Positions 52,143 through 61,110 of a stretch of 64,000 bases of DNA are shown one piece after another. Under the pieces are notes generated by a model. It was not told the origin of the DNA and ran no database searches. It saw only the letters and a program-made list of their open reading frames with translations. A program made the translations under genes and the position numbers. The DNA lies in assembly GCA_964433345.1 (NCBI GenBank), contig CAYSQJ010000008.1, forward strand, positions 1-64,000, written 5' to 3'. This stretch comes from Ga0077527 sp964433345. Lineage in GTDB: Bacteria; Pseudomonadota; Gammaproteobacteria; Burkholderiales; SG8-41. Position 1 is the first letter of the stretch. Each line of letters opens with the position of its first letter.

Positions 52143-53282
52143 CTATTTTACCTTGCGGCGCGCAAATTCCACCAGTTGAGCGGCCAGCTCGCCGGCATCC
52201 GCCAGTTTCGACGCCCAGAGCCGGGCATGCCCGGCGAGCACCGCCGCCTCGTCCCGGAAAGCGCTCCATGCCGGCGCGAGGTCGGCAGCCCCTTCATTCC
52301 AGTCCCTCCAGAAGGCACGCAGCGCGGTCGCGGCGGGGGATTCCAGTCCGGCGCAATAACGCCCGAGAAAGGCCGTCATTTTGATCTGGTGGGCGCCGTC
52401 GGCCTGCCGGTAAGGCTGCCAGACCAGGGGCTTTCCCGCCCACTGCGCGCGGACAAAGGAATCCTCGCCGCGAACAAAATTGAGATCGCAGGCCCAAAGC
52501 AATTCGTCGTAATTCAGTTGCGGCAGGAAGGGCAGCGCGCGCACTTCCAGCGCATCGCGCCGCCATGGCCCCTGCCCCGCAGCCGGTCCGAGCCAGCTGC
52601 GGACCGTCTGCAGCAGCCGGCCCTCGGGCACCGCGAGCACCAGCGGACGATCCGCCGCCATCGCCGACAGCAGGGCCGCAACCGGCGCATCCGCGTAGGC
52701 GAAAAGCGATGCCGTCGTCGCCTGCGGCATGGCGAATCCCAGCCTTCCCCAGAAAGCTTCGCATGCCGCGGCATCAAAGCTGTCGCGCTGAGACAGAAGA
52801 TCGGCCTCACGCGGCAAGCCGCCGGTGGCCGGCGTAAATCCCGGAAAGAAGAAATAGCGCGGCAGTGACAGCTGCGGATGTGGTGACGACAGTCCATGGT
52901 GGCTGTCCACCCAGTCCTCGGCACTGAGGTATTCGAGGATGATCCACAGCGGCGGCCTTGCGGTCCGGGCCATCCGCGCAACCCATTCCTCCGGCAGCCC
53001 GCAGCCGAAAGCCTCGACCACCACCGCGGCATCCTCAGCCGGCAATCCGGCATCCGGCCAGCGGCAGACCGTGATGCCCTCGCAGGACTGCAGCGGCGAG
53101 TCAACATCGAGTGCGGGATACAGCGCTTGCAGGGTCCGGGGATCGTCGATCCACAGACGCACCGGCACATCGTGTTCGTGGCGCAGGATGCGCGACAGGC
53201 GCCAGCACACCCCGGCATCTCCGAAATTGTCGACGACGCGGCAGAAGATGTCCCAGGTTTGCGGAGTAGCCGATCCAGCCAT
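52143..53282 (-). CDS. earP: EF-P arginine rhamnosyltransferase EarP
   Basis: A 379-residue GT-B-like enzyme that attaches rhamnose from dTDP-rhamnose to Arg32 of EF-P. The catalytic Asp lies in the N-terminal FCRVVDNFGDAGVCWRL, and the C-terminal EDSFVRAQWAGKPLVW contains the conserved Glu. I chose the ATG at 53282; a GTG two codons upstream is possible. It directly precedes efp, and the efp tip loop carries the matching Arg, so the pair is self-consistent. Confidence 0.96.
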   Translation of the reverse strand: MAGSATPQTWDIFCRVVDNFGDAGVCWRLSRILRHEHDVPVRLWIDDPRTLQALYPALDVDSPLQSCEGITVCRWPDAGLPAEDAAVVVEAFGCGLPEEWVARMARTARPPLWIILEYLSAEDWVDSHHGLSSPHPQLSLPRYFFFPGFTPATGGLPREADLLSQRDSFDAAACEAFWGRLGFAMPQATTASLFAYADAPVAALLSAMAADRPLVLAVPEGRLLQTVRSWLGPAAGQGPWRRDALEVRALPFLPQLNYDELLWACDLNFVRGEDSFVRAQWAGKPLVWQPYRQADGAHQIKMTAFLGRYCAGLESPAATALRAFWRDWNEGAADLAPAWSAFRDEAAVLAGHARLWASKLADAGELAAQLVEFARRKVK

Positions 53283-53312
53283 GATCACGGGAATTATGCG
53301 GCGAACGCAGGG

Positions 53313-53343
53313 CGAAAAAAAACCGGGCTTGCGCCCGGTTTTT
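53313..53343 (-). terminator. Terminator of the cold-shock gene
   Basis: On the minus strand ACCGGGC-GCAA-GCCCGGT is followed by eight T residues. It ends the csp transcript just before earP. Confidence 0.85.
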
Positions 53344-53360
53344 CTGCAGCTCGATCCGGC

Positions 53361-53567
53361 TTAGGCAGCCTGGATGTTGCTCGCTTGTTGCTTGCCCTTG
53401 TTGCCGGCGGTGATGTCAAACGTCACCTTCTGGCCTTCTTTCAGGGTTTTGAAGCCGTTCATGTTGATGCCCGAGAAATGGGCAAACAGGTCTTCGCCAC
53501 CGCCGTCCGGGGTGATGAAGCCAAAACCTTTTGCGTCGTTGAACCACTTAACAGTACCGGTTGCCAT
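53361..53567 (-). CDS. CspA-family cold-shock protein
   Basis: A 68-residue OB-fold RNA chaperone: MATGTVKWFNDAKGFGFITPD with RNP1 (KGFGFI) and RNP2-like DLFAHFSGI. It melts mRNA structure. AAGGAAATACACATC precedes the ATG. The 222 bp upstream is non-coding and long enough for the structured leader usual in cold-shock genes. It is not clear whether this is the cold-induced or a constitutive paralogue. Confidence 0.96.
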   Translation of the reverse strand: MATGTVKWFNDAKGFGFITPDGGGEDLFAHFSGINMNGFKTLKEGQKVTFDITAGNKGKQQASNIQAA

Positions 53568-53789
53568 GATGTGTATTTCCTTTTGAGGTTGGTAATTTCC
53601 GGCTTGCGCCGAGCATCGTATTTAAATCTCACAGCCCCAAAAGTACGTACACCACAAACTACGAACGCGGGAACCGCTAACTTTCAAGTACTTAGAAACC
53701 AAACACGCGTCGCCGTTATACGGAATGCCTGCCCCAGCGTCAAGAAATGTTTTTTTAGGGGACAGAGCATAAAATAATATTCAATAAAA

Positions 53790-54881
53790 TCAATTACTTA
53801 TATACCTCTTTGCAAACTCCCGCGCGGCCTGCGCATTGACCTTTTCGATTCTGGCGTGCACTTCGCGCACGCGTGCGCGCTGGTTCTGATTGAAGTAGGA
53901 CTGGCCCAGTTGCAGCAGTCCGGCAAGATCATCGGGCTTCAGGCGCAAAGCCTCCTGTGATGCCTCCACGGCGCGGTCATATTGATTGAGTGCGAGGTAC
54001 GTGCTGCCAGCACCCAGCCATGCTTCGTAGCTGTCGCCATCCAGTTTCAGCGCCTGGTTGTACGCGGTGATCGCGCGTCGCGGCCGGTTCACCAGGCGAT
54101 AGGCCTCGCCCAGCGCGATCCAGGCCGCCACCGATGCCGGCGCCGCCCTCACCCATTGCTGGGTGACTGCGAGCAGGCCGACCCAGTCCTTCTTGGCGCG
54201 CAAGGCATCGCCGCGGGTCTGCCATTTCTCGTTGGCGGCATCGCGGTTGGCCAACGTCGGCGCCGTGCCGCCGCGTCCGGCCAGTTCGGCAATCCACGCT
54301 GCCGGAAGTGCAAAATTCAGGTTCTGGCCTTCCGGGATGATGAAGGCCGTGAGCCCGACCAGGCGGCCTTCGACGTCGAACAGGCCGCCGCCGCTGGAAC
54401 CCGAGGAGATCGGCGCAGAGGTCTGGATGTAATGCGCACCGTCGATCTCGCGAATGCTCGATACCAGCCCTTCGCTGATCGTCAGCTCCAGACCTTCCGG
54501 CGCGCCCACCGCGTAAACCCGCTGGCCGACCCGCAGCCGCCCTGTGAACAGCGGCACCCGCGGCGCCTGCAGCGCCGCCACCTTCAATTCGCAGAGATCA
54601 CGGTCCTGGTCGGCCGCGCGCAGCTCGCCCTGGTGCTGGGTCTTGCCGCTGATGACCGTAAACTGCGTACCGCCCTCCAACACGTGGCAATTGGTCACCA
54701 CGGCGCCCGGCGCCGTCACCACCCCGCTGCCCAGGCCGGTGACATTGCCGGAGTTGTCCAGCGCATGAATGGTAACGATGCTGCGTGACACTTCCTGGAA
54801 CAGCAGTTCCGGATTCTTGCCCTGGGCTGCCGCCAGCGCGGGCAGCATGCCGAGCAGAACGGTGGCGATGCGGGTGTTCAA
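53790..54881 (-). CDS. Secreted trypsin-like serine protease with TPR repeats
   Basis: A 363-residue periplasmic protein. A signal peptide (MNTRIATVLLGMLPALAAAQ) precedes an S1C-like protease domain with the triad His in VVTNCHVLEGG, Asp in QDRDLCELKV and Ser in SSGSSGGGLFD. The C-terminal third holds TPR units, such as AWIALGEAYRLVNRPRRAITAYNQAL and GAGSTYLALNQYDRAVEASQEAL. The start is a TTG at 54881, supported by AGGAG seven bases upstream. It lies 96 bp downstream of ectD, possibly in the same transcript; the substrate is unknown. Confidence 0.9.
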   Translation of the reverse strand: MNTRIATVLLGMLPALAAAQGKNPELLFQEVSRSIVTIHALDNSGNVTGLGSGVVTAPGAVVTNCHVLEGGTQFTVISGKTQHQGELRAADQDRDLCELKVAALQAPRVPLFTGRLRVGQRVYAVGAPEGLELTISEGLVSSIREIDGAHYIQTSAPISSGSSGGGLFDVEGRLVGLTAFIIPEGQNLNFALPAAWIAELAGRGGTAPTLANRDAANEKWQTRGDALRAKKDWVGLLAVTQQWVRAAPASVAAWIALGEAYRLVNRPRRAITAYNQALKLDGDSYEAWLGAGSTYLALNQYDRAVEASQEALRLKPDDLAGLLQLGQSYFNQNQRARVREVHARIEKVNAQAAREFAKRYISN

Positions 54882-54977
54882 GGGGTTCTCCTGATGCAGA
54901 TGCCGGCCAAGCGGCCAAAGGTGGGATTATGCACGGCGCGCCGCCGGCACGCCGTGGGAGAACCCGACTACCACGCC

Positions 54978-55880
54978 TTACAGGCGCTGCAGCACCTTGC
55001 CGTTGCGCTCCGCGATGAAATCCGGCCGCGGCTGCAGGCCGCCGCGCGGGTTGCCGAGCCGGTTGTCGACGCTGTTGTAGACGAAAAACAGGTTGGCGCG
55101 CGGGAACGGCGAGATGTTGCTGTTCGAGCCGTGCATCGTGTTGCAGTCGAAGAACAGCACCGAACCTGCCGGTCCCTTCGCTGACTGCAAACCGCCCCGC
55201 TGCACCAGAAAGCCGAGGCTCGTAGGATCCGGCACGCCGTATTCCTGCTTGCGCAATGACTGCTTGTAATGATCCTCGGGGGTCTGGCCGATGCAGGAGA
55301 TGTAATGCATGTGCGAACCCGGCACCAGCATCAGGGGTCCGTTGAATTCGTTGTTCTCGGTCAGCAGGACGACACAACTCACCGCCCTCATGCGCGGCAT
55401 CCCGTCCTCGATGTGCCAGGTCTCGAAATCCGAATGCCAGTAGAACTCCTTGCCGGCAAAACCGGGCTTGAGGTTGACCCGCGACTGGTGGATGTAGACC
55501 TCGCTGCCGAGGATCTGGCGTGCGACGTCAAGCAGGCGCCCGTCGCGCATCAGCCGCTCGAACACCTTGCTCAATCCGTGCACCCGGAACACCGAGCGCA
55601 CTTCCTCGCTGCCGGGCTCCTGCACGGCCTCGGGCAGCCCGCGCCGGCCGCTCGTTGCGGCGAGCTGCCGTGCCTCGCGCAGCAGCTCGGCGGTCTCGCT
55701 CTCCGGCAGCAGTCCGCGCAGCTGGATGAAACCGTTCTTGCGGTAACTGCGCAACTGGTGCTCGGACAGCGCGAATTCACCCTTTGCGTAAGGCCCGGGG
55801 TAGACCACCGGGTCCTGGCGCAGGATGATCGCCGCCTCGTTGTCGGTGCGCGATTGATAGATGTCGGATACCAGTACCAT
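54978..55880 (-). CDS. ectD: Ectoine hydroxylase
   Basis: A 300-residue iron(II)/2-oxoglutarate dioxygenase that makes 5-hydroxyectoine. Iron ligands are visible as the HxD of FYWHSDFETWH and the His of NTMHGSNSN, with VNLKPGFAGKEFYW as the family signature. AGGAGG precedes the ATG. It is the last gene of ectABCD, 26 bp after ectC. Confidence 0.96.
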   Translation of the reverse strand: MVLVSDIYQSRTDNEAAIILRQDPVVYPGPYAKGEFALSEHQLRSYRKNGFIQLRGLLPESETAELLREARQLAATSGRRGLPEAVQEPGSEEVRSVFRVHGLSKVFERLMRDGRLLDVARQILGSEVYIHQSRVNLKPGFAGKEFYWHSDFETWHIEDGMPRMRAVSCVVLLTENNEFNGPLMLVPGSHMHYISCIGQTPEDHYKQSLRKQEYGVPDPTSLGFLVQRGGLQSAKGPAGSVLFFDCNTMHGSNSNISPFPRANLFFVYNSVDNRLGNPRGGLQPRPDFIAERNGKVLQRL

Positions 55881-55906
55881 GTTCAGCTTGCCTCCTTAGT
55901 CCGTGG

Positions 55907-56299
55907 TCAGGCAGTTTCCGCGAGCAGCGGATAAACGCCCTCCTCGTCATGCACCTCGCGGCCGGTCAGCGGCGGGTTGAATACGCAGACGAGCTTCAGC
56001 TCACTGCGCGCGCGCAGGTAATGCTCGTCGTGGCGATCGAGGGCATACATCACGCCGGGCCGGATCTCATAGCGGCGGCCGTCGGCGACGGTTTCGATCT
56101 CGCCTTCGCCGGCCACGCAGAACACAGCCTCGAGATGATTGCGGTAATGGATGTGGGTCTCGGTGCCGGCGAAGATCGTGGTCTCGTGGAAGGAAAACCC
56201 CATGCCGTCCTTCGCCAGCAGCAGGCGGCGGCTCACCCAGTTGGGCGCGGCCACCTCCTGCGCCGTGCCGCGGATCTCGTCAATGTTGCGGACGATCAT
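55907..56299 (-). CDS. ectC: Ectoine synthase
   Basis: A 130-residue cupin that cyclises N-gamma-acetyl-diaminobutyrate to ectoine. It starts at ATG 56299 (MIVRNIDEIRGTAQEV), overlapping ectB in ATGA. Family features visible are WVSRRLLLAKDGMGFSFHETT, HIHYRNHLEAVFCVAGEGEI and RHDEHYLRA. Normal length. Confidence 0.97.
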   Translation of the reverse strand: MIVRNIDEIRGTAQEVAAPNWVSRRLLLAKDGMGFSFHETTIFAGTETHIHYRNHLEAVFCVAGEGEIETVADGRRYEIRPGVMYALDRHDEHYLRARSELKLVCVFNPPLTGREVHDEEGVYPLLAETA

Positions 56300-57609
56300 C
56301 GTGCGGCCCGGAAGTTGATGTACTTGATCTTGCGGTCCTGCCCCTGCACCCGCGGCACTTCGAGCACGCTGGCCACGCTGTCCTCCACGATGTCGAGGCC
56401 CTGGCACAGCAGTTTCTCGTCGATGGTCAACGCCGGCATCAGCTTCAGCACGTCGTCAGCACCGGAAGTCTCGATCACCAGCCCGTTCTCGAAGCAGCGT
56501 TTGGCGATGCGGTCCGCGAGCTTGGGATCGGTCGACGCCAGACCCTGGATCATGCCGCGGCCGCGCACCTCGAATTCACCGGAAGGGTAATCCGCGGCGA
56601 TGTGCTCCAGCCAGTTGCGCATGATGACGCCCTTGCGGCGCACCGCGTCCTGGAAGGTATCATCACTCCAGTAATGCATCAGCGCCGCGCGCGCAGTGAC
56701 GAAGGCGAGATTGTTGCCGCGGAAAGTGCCGTTGTGCGCACCCGGCTTCCAGACATCGATTTCGGGTTTCAGCAGCACCAGCGCCATCGGCATGCCGTAG
56801 GCACTGATCGATTTCGACAGCGTGACGATGTCCGGTGAAATGCCGGCTTCCTCGAAGCTGAAGAAGTGCCCTGTGCGGCCGCAGCCCATCTGGATGTCGT
56901 CGACGATCAGCAGCATGTCGTGGCGGCGGCAGACCTGCTCCAGCGCACGCAGCCAGGCGAAGCTGGCGACATTGACGCCGCCCTCGCCCTGCACGGTCTC
57001 GACAATCACCGCCGCGGGATGGTCCATGCCGCTGCTGCGGTCGGCGACCATGCGCTCCAGATAGTCGATGGTGTCGACGCCCTTGCCAAGGTAACCGTCA
57101 TAGGGCATGAACGTGGTGTTGTCGAGCGGAGCGCCCGCCGCATCGCGGTACTTGGCATTGGCTGTAGCCGCCAGCGAGGCACCGCTGACGCCGTGAAATC
57201 CGTGGGTGAAGGACACGATGTTGCTGCGCCCCTTGACCAGGCGCGCCAGCTTCAGCGAGGCCTCCACGGCATTGGTGCCGGTGGGGCCCGGAAACTGCAG
57301 CTTGTAATTCATGCCACGCGGCTTGAGGATGATGCGATCAAAGGCTTCCAGCATCTCCTTTTTCGCGACGGTGGCCATGTCGAGGCCGTGGATCACCCCA
57401 TCCGACTCGATGTAATTCAGCAGTTCCTGCTTGATCACCGGGTTGTTGTGCCCGTAGTTGAGGGTGCCGGCACCGGCGAAGAAATCGATATAGCTGTTGT
57501 TCGCCTCGTCGATCAGCTTCGATCCCCGCGCCTTGTCGAATATCGTGGGGAAGGAACGGATGTACCCGCGCACCTCCGATTCCATGCGGTCGAATATTTT
57601 AAGGTTCAT
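56296..57609 (-). CDS. ectB: Diaminobutyrate-2-oxoglutarate transaminase
   Basis: A 437-residue PLP-dependent aminotransferase making L-2,4-diaminobutyrate from aspartate semialdehyde. PLP-region segments: FPGPTGTNAVEASLKLARL, the Asp in LLIVDDIQMGCGRTG, and the Lys in VTLSKSISAYGMPMA. AGGAGAG precedes the ATG. It lies 37 bp after ectA and overlaps ectC. Confidence 0.97.
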   Translation of the reverse strand: MNLKIFDRMESEVRGYIRSFPTIFDKARGSKLIDEANNSYIDFFAGAGTLNYGHNNPVIKQELLNYIESDGVIHGLDMATVAKKEMLEAFDRIILKPRGMNYKLQFPGPTGTNAVEASLKLARLVKGRSNIVSFTHGFHGVSGASLAATANAKYRDAAGAPLDNTTFMPYDGYLGKGVDTIDYLERMVADRSSGMDHPAAVIVETVQGEGGVNVASFAWLRALEQVCRRHDMLLIVDDIQMGCGRTGHFFSFEEAGISPDIVTLSKSISAYGMPMALVLLKPEIDVWKPGAHNGTFRGNNLAFVTARAALMHYWSDDTFQDAVRRKGVIMRNWLEHIAADYPSGEFEVRGRGMIQGLASTDPKLADRIAKRCFENGLVIETSGADDVLKLMPALTIDEKLLCQGLDIVEDSVASVLEVPRVQGQDRKIKYINFRAAR

Positions 57610-57646
57610 GTTATGGCTCTCCTCTGCCCGGTTGGTCCAGTCCGGC

Positions 57647-58174
57647 TCATGTCGTCCATGGGCCGATGCGAATCAGCATCTCGGGCTCGTGATGCGGATC
57701 CTGGAAGTCCTCCTTGGAAAAAAAGGTGCGCTCGGCGCACCGCGCGTTCAGACGTGTTGCCAGTGTTTCAAATACCCGCCGCGAGGCGGCATTCGAAGGG
57801 GTTACCGTGGTTTCCAGCCAGCGGCAGCCGGCGAGCGCCGGGCGCGCCAGCAGGTGTTCGAGCATGCGCAGCGCCAGGCCCTGGCCACGCGCCTGCGGCG
57901 CGACAGCGACCTGCCAGATGAAAACGGTGTCGGGCCGGGCCGGCAGGCGGTAGGCGGAAATGAAGCCGGCCAGTCCGGCATCCTGCTCCACGACCACGCA
58001 GCTTTCGGCATGGTGCGCACAGAGCAGCAGGTAGGCGTACGGGGAATTCAGGTCCAGCGGCGGGCACGCGCGAACCAGTCTATGTATGGCCGCGCCGTCT
58101 GCAACACCGGGTTCTCGAAAAAGAGAGTTTGACGACGCTGGCGCCACTCGGGAAACAGTGGACAGCGTTTTCAC
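57647..58174 (-). CDS. ectA: Diaminobutyrate acetyltransferase
   Basis: A 175-residue GNAT acetyltransferase. It carries FREPGVADGAAIHRLVRAC, LDLNSPYAYLLLC, the acetyl-CoA region IWQVAVAPQARGQGLALRML and LETTVTPSNAASRRVF. The start is a GTG at 58174 without a clear Shine-Dalgarno. It is the first gene of ectABCD. No aspartokinase (ask) or ectR regulator gene accompanies the cluster here. Confidence 0.96.
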   Translation of the reverse strand: MKTLSTVSRVAPASSNSLFREPGVADGAAIHRLVRACPPLDLNSPYAYLLLCAHHAESCVVVEQDAGLAGFISAYRLPARPDTVFIWQVAVAPQARGQGLALRMLEHLLARPALAGCRWLETTVTPSNAASRRVFETLATRLNARCAERTFFSKEDFQDPHHEPEMLIRIGPWTT

Positions 58175-58188
58175 CTATATATTTAATT

Positions 58189-58211
58189 AAATCAATTAGT
58201 TAAGTTGATTT
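58189..58211. promoter_or_regulatory. Inverted repeat upstream of ectA
   Basis: AAATCAA-N9-TTGATTT, a 7-bp inverted repeat in a very AT-rich 90-bp stretch just before ectA. It is likely in the ect promoter and could be a repressor site. No ectR gene is nearby, so the binding protein is unknown. Confidence 0.45.
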
Positions 58212-58388
58212 GATCGATTACTTTAGAACCAGTCTATTATAATCGACTTCAACCTCAAGGTCAAGCCATATTGTCTTTATAATTCAATGGCTTATGTATT
58301 TTTAGCGCTGATTTTCCGCTTTTGCCGCGCCCAACGGCAAAAAGCAGTCTGGACTGAACCTGCACCAGGCGGCCGCAGGAAGTCCCCT

Positions 58389-58943
58389 TCAGCCGCCCAG
58401 CACCCGGGAGCGGATTTCCTGCCGCGCCGGCAGCGCGTTGCGGAGCAAGCGGATGTGGCGTATGCCCGCCTGATGCAGGCACTGTGACTTGAAGTCGGGC
58501 GCCGTCGTCAGCGCCGCCGGCGCTTCCGCGGCCAGCAGATCCACCGCCACCACCGGCTGCATCGACTTGCTGCAGACCACGAAATCGACGCGATGCTGGG
58601 CCAGCAAGCGCTGTGGCTGGCCCTGTCCGGCAGCGCCGGCAGGCAGATCGAGCAGATCGGCCAGCGCTACGTTGACGAGGATCTCGTGGTCGGGCATGCC
58701 CTGCTTCAGCAACAGGTAGACCAGGGTCTGCCCGGCATCGAGCAGACGTTCGCGCCGCCGATAACCCAACGCCGGGGTCAGGGGCGGCACCGGCTCCTCC
58801 GCGACCCTGGCCGTGCTGACCAGCTGTTCCCAGCGCGCGCCGGACAGCTCCTCCTTCAGCGCGACCTTGCGGCGATAGTTCCACCACAGGATCGGGATCG
58901 CGATGAACGGCGCAAGGATCAGCAGGTACCAGATCGCAACCAT
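58389..58943 (-). CDS. DUF2726 domain membrane-anchored protein
   Basis: A 184-residue protein starting at ATG 58943 (MVAIWYLLILAPFIAIPILW) with one N-terminal membrane helix. The DUF2726 core follows: YRRRERLLDAGQTLVYLLLK, ILVNVALADLL and HRVDFVVCSKSMQPVVAVDLL. The fold is predicted to be restriction-endonuclease-like in some members. Function unknown. It lies 41 bp downstream of the 58985 gene. Confidence 0.8.
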   Translation of the reverse strand: MVAIWYLLILAPFIAIPILWWNYRRKVALKEELSGARWEQLVSTARVAEEPVPPLTPALGYRRRERLLDAGQTLVYLLLKQGMPDHEILVNVALADLLDLPAGAAGQGQPQRLLAQHRVDFVVCSKSMQPVVAVDLLAAEAPAALTTAPDFKSQCLHQAGIRHIRLLRNALPARQEIRSRVLGG

Positions 58944-58984
58944 GTAGGCTCCTCGAACGGCGGTATGCCGGCAACCGGATGCTG

Positions 58985-59308
58985 TCAGGCCGGCGGCGGC
59001 AGGCGCTGCTGACGCAGTCGCCGGCGGTCCAGCCACCACGCAAATACCGGCAGCATCAGAAATCCGCCGGGCATCACCACCAGCATCAGGTAGGGACTCA
59101 GCCGAGACAGTCGCCTGAAGTGATCTCGCAGTTCGGCGCGCTCTTCCGCCGTCCAGCGCTGGCCATTGCGCTGCTTCATCAGGATCGGCATCAGGCCGCG
59201 GGCCTGCTGCATCTCAGCGATCAGAAAATCCTTCTCGCGCTGGGTCAGGCTGCGGACTGAGTGATAACTGCGGCGGAACCGGTGGGTGATGATCTGTAGC
59301 GGTGGCAT
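58985..59308 (-). CDS. Small membrane protein, LETM1-like
   Basis: A 107-residue protein from ATG 59308 (MPPLQIITHRFRRSYHSVRS). A charged helical N-terminal half (LTQREKDFLIAEMQQARGL, TAEERAELRDHFRRLSRL) is followed by one hydrophobic segment (SPYLMLVVMPGGFLMLPVFAW). The pattern recalls LETM1-related small proteins. It lies 31 bp downstream of the soeC-like gene and may be cotranscribed with it. Confidence 0.7.
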   Translation of the reverse strand: MPPLQIITHRFRRSYHSVRSLTQREKDFLIAEMQQARGLMPILMKQRNGQRWTAEERAELRDHFRRLSRLSPYLMLVVMPGGFLMLPVFAWWLDRRRLRQQRLPPPA

Positions 59309-59339
59309 CGCGCTGCAAGGAAGACGGATCAGGGGTGGT

Positions 59340-60278
59340 TCAGGACACCGCCTGATAATAAAGGTTTTGCGGATGATTTGCCTGCGCGAAGAAGAACCAG
59401 CGTTCGGCCACCAGGCCGGCGTACTGCACCGCGAAGGCCGCCGCCAGCAAAGCCGGTGAATCCGCCGCCATGCCCGCGGCCAGCAGTGCGAGAGGCAGCA
59501 GGAAGGCAGCGGCAATGAACAGCCATTTCACCGAACGCAGCGTTCCCGGCGCGCGTCCGTGAAAAAATTCGCGGGTATTGAAGGAGCCGCCCATGAAACC
59601 CTGGGCCTTCTGCACGATGCGCGGGTGCTTGATGCCGATCGCCGTCTGCAGGTTCGAGCGCGGCTTCAGCCGCGCATTGCGCCACAGCGAGGCCAGCCGC
59701 GCCACCAGCCCGGCCACGGTGAATGCGGCCGCCCAGGCAGCGAGCTCCGGGACATTCGGTTCTCCGCGCAGTGCCGCCAGTGCCGCGGCCAGGGTCACGC
59801 CCGAGGCACAGCCGAGCAGCATAAAGTTGACCAGCGTCAGCGGCGTCGCCCATTCCTGGAGAAACTTGATGCAGGCGTAGATCATCGCCGTGCACAGGAA
59901 CAGCAGCAGGCACAGCACGGCCCCGGCAACCCCGATCAGCAGCGTGCCCTGCCAGCCCTGCCAGTGCGCCCATCCATAAACCGCGGCGGCGGCCATGAAT
60001 GCCGGCAGCGCGATGACCTCCCGCGACAGCCAGGATGTGCGCCACATTGCCGCAGCGCGCCAGGCCCGTTCGGGATGGCCAAGGTGAAAAAACGACGCCA
60101 GCAGCCCAGTCGCCAGCAGGAGAACGACGATCGCGGCGCCCAAGGGGTAGAACGCTGCTGACGGCGCCGCCAGCAGCCCGGCCGCAACACGCGCCTCGAT
60201 CACGAACAGCGCAAGGAAAAGACCCTGCCCGGTGCCGAGCAGCGTGGTCAGGAAAATGACGGAAAAAGCCGGATTCAT
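59340..60278 (-). CDS. soeC: DmsC-family membrane anchor (SoeC-like)
   Basis: A 312-residue integral membrane protein with about eight helices, starting at ATG 60278 (MNPAFSVIFLTTLLGTGQGL). It has FHLGHPERAWRAAAMWRTSWLSREV, the DmsC/NrfD-like signature near residue 70. It would anchor the Fe-S and molybdenum subunits and exchange electrons with quinone. The neighbours and size fit SoeC. The ATG is 100 bp downstream of the soeB stop. Confidence 0.8.
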   Translation of the reverse strand: MNPAFSVIFLTTLLGTGQGLFLALFVIEARVAAGLLAAPSAAFYPLGAAIVVLLLATGLLASFFHLGHPERAWRAAAMWRTSWLSREVIALPAFMAAAAVYGWAHWQGWQGTLLIGVAGAVLCLLLFLCTAMIYACIKFLQEWATPLTLVNFMLLGCASGVTLAAALAALRGEPNVPELAAWAAAFTVAGLVARLASLWRNARLKPRSNLQTAIGIKHPRIVQKAQGFMGGSFNTREFFHGRAPGTLRSVKWLFIAAAFLLPLALLAAGMAADSPALLAAAFAVQYAGLVAERWFFFAQANHPQNLYYQAVS

Positions 60279-60378
60279 GACGGATAACGATGAGCGATAA
60301 GTGATGAGCAATGAACGCAAGCGGGGCCGCGGTCAGGATTTATCCTAGAACCGTTGCCCGTCATTCTTTGCACCGCGG

Positions 60379-61110
60379 CTACCATGAGGTCACGTCATCG
60401 AGCGACGGATCGCGCACGCCGGGCTTGGGCAGGCGGCCGTCGATCTTCAGCGGATTGTCGGCGCGCTCCAGTTCGTCTTCGTGGATGCGCATTTCGGTCT
60501 TCCGCCGCGGCAAATAATGGTTGGCGGGCTGGGTACCCCACTCCGGCATCAGGGTGTAGCCCGCGGCTTCGCGGATCGCCTTCGACACCACAGACTCCTC
60601 GTCGTGGATGTCGCCATAGAGCCGCGCGCTGGTCGGACAGGCCAGCACGCAGGCCGGCTTGCGCTCGGCCTCCGGCAGTTTCGCGTCGTAAATGCGGTCG
60701 ACGCAGAGCGTGCATTTCTTCATCACCTTCTGGTGCTCGTCGAGCTCGCGCACGCCGTAAGGGCAGGCCCAGGAACAGTACTTGCAGCCGATGCACTTGT
60801 CGTAATCGACCAGCACGATGCCATCCTCCGGGCGCTTGTAGCTGGCACCGGTCGGGCACACCGGCACGCAGGGCGGATCCTCGCAATGCAGGCAGGACTT
60901 CGGGAAATGCACGGTCTGCGTGTTCGGAAACTCGCCGACCTCGAAGGTCTGCACGCGGTTGAAAAAGGTGCCGGTCGGATCGCGGTCGTAAGGCTTGTCA
61001 TCGGACATGAAACCCGCGTCACCCGAAGTATTCCATTCCTTGCAGCTCGTCACGCAGGCATGGCAGCCGACGCAGACGTTGAGGTCAATGACCAACGCGA
61101 GCTGTGTCAT
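60379..61110 (-). CDS. soeB: Four-cluster ferredoxin subunit (SoeB-like)
   Basis: A 243-residue DmsB-type protein with four [4Fe-4S] clusters: CVGCHACVTSCKEW, CLHCEDPPCVPVCP, CIGCKYCSWACPYG and CTLCV with CVLACP. It passes electrons from the molybdenum subunit to the membrane anchor. I chose the ATG at 61110 (MTQLALVIDLN), the family start; a second ATG at 61119 lies directly after its ribosome-binding site. It is preceded by a 32-bp tandem duplication of its own start region. Confidence 0.88.
   Translation of the reverse strand: MTQLALVIDLNVCVGCHACVTSCKEWNTSGDAGFMSDDKPYDRDPTGTFFNRVQTFEVGEFPNTQTVHFPKSCLHCEDPPCVPVCPTGASYKRPEDGIVLVDYDKCIGCKYCSWACPYGVRELDEHQKVMKKCTLCVDRIYDAKLPEAERKPACVLACPTSARLYGDIHDEESVVSKAIREAAGYTLMPEWGTQPANHYLPRRKTEMRIHEDELERADNPLKIDGRLPKPGVRDPSLDDVTSW

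Noticed and set aside
56866..57921. Plus-strand 351-codon frame opposite ectB/ectA
   Set aside because: Shadow of the ectoine genes, with no family sequence.
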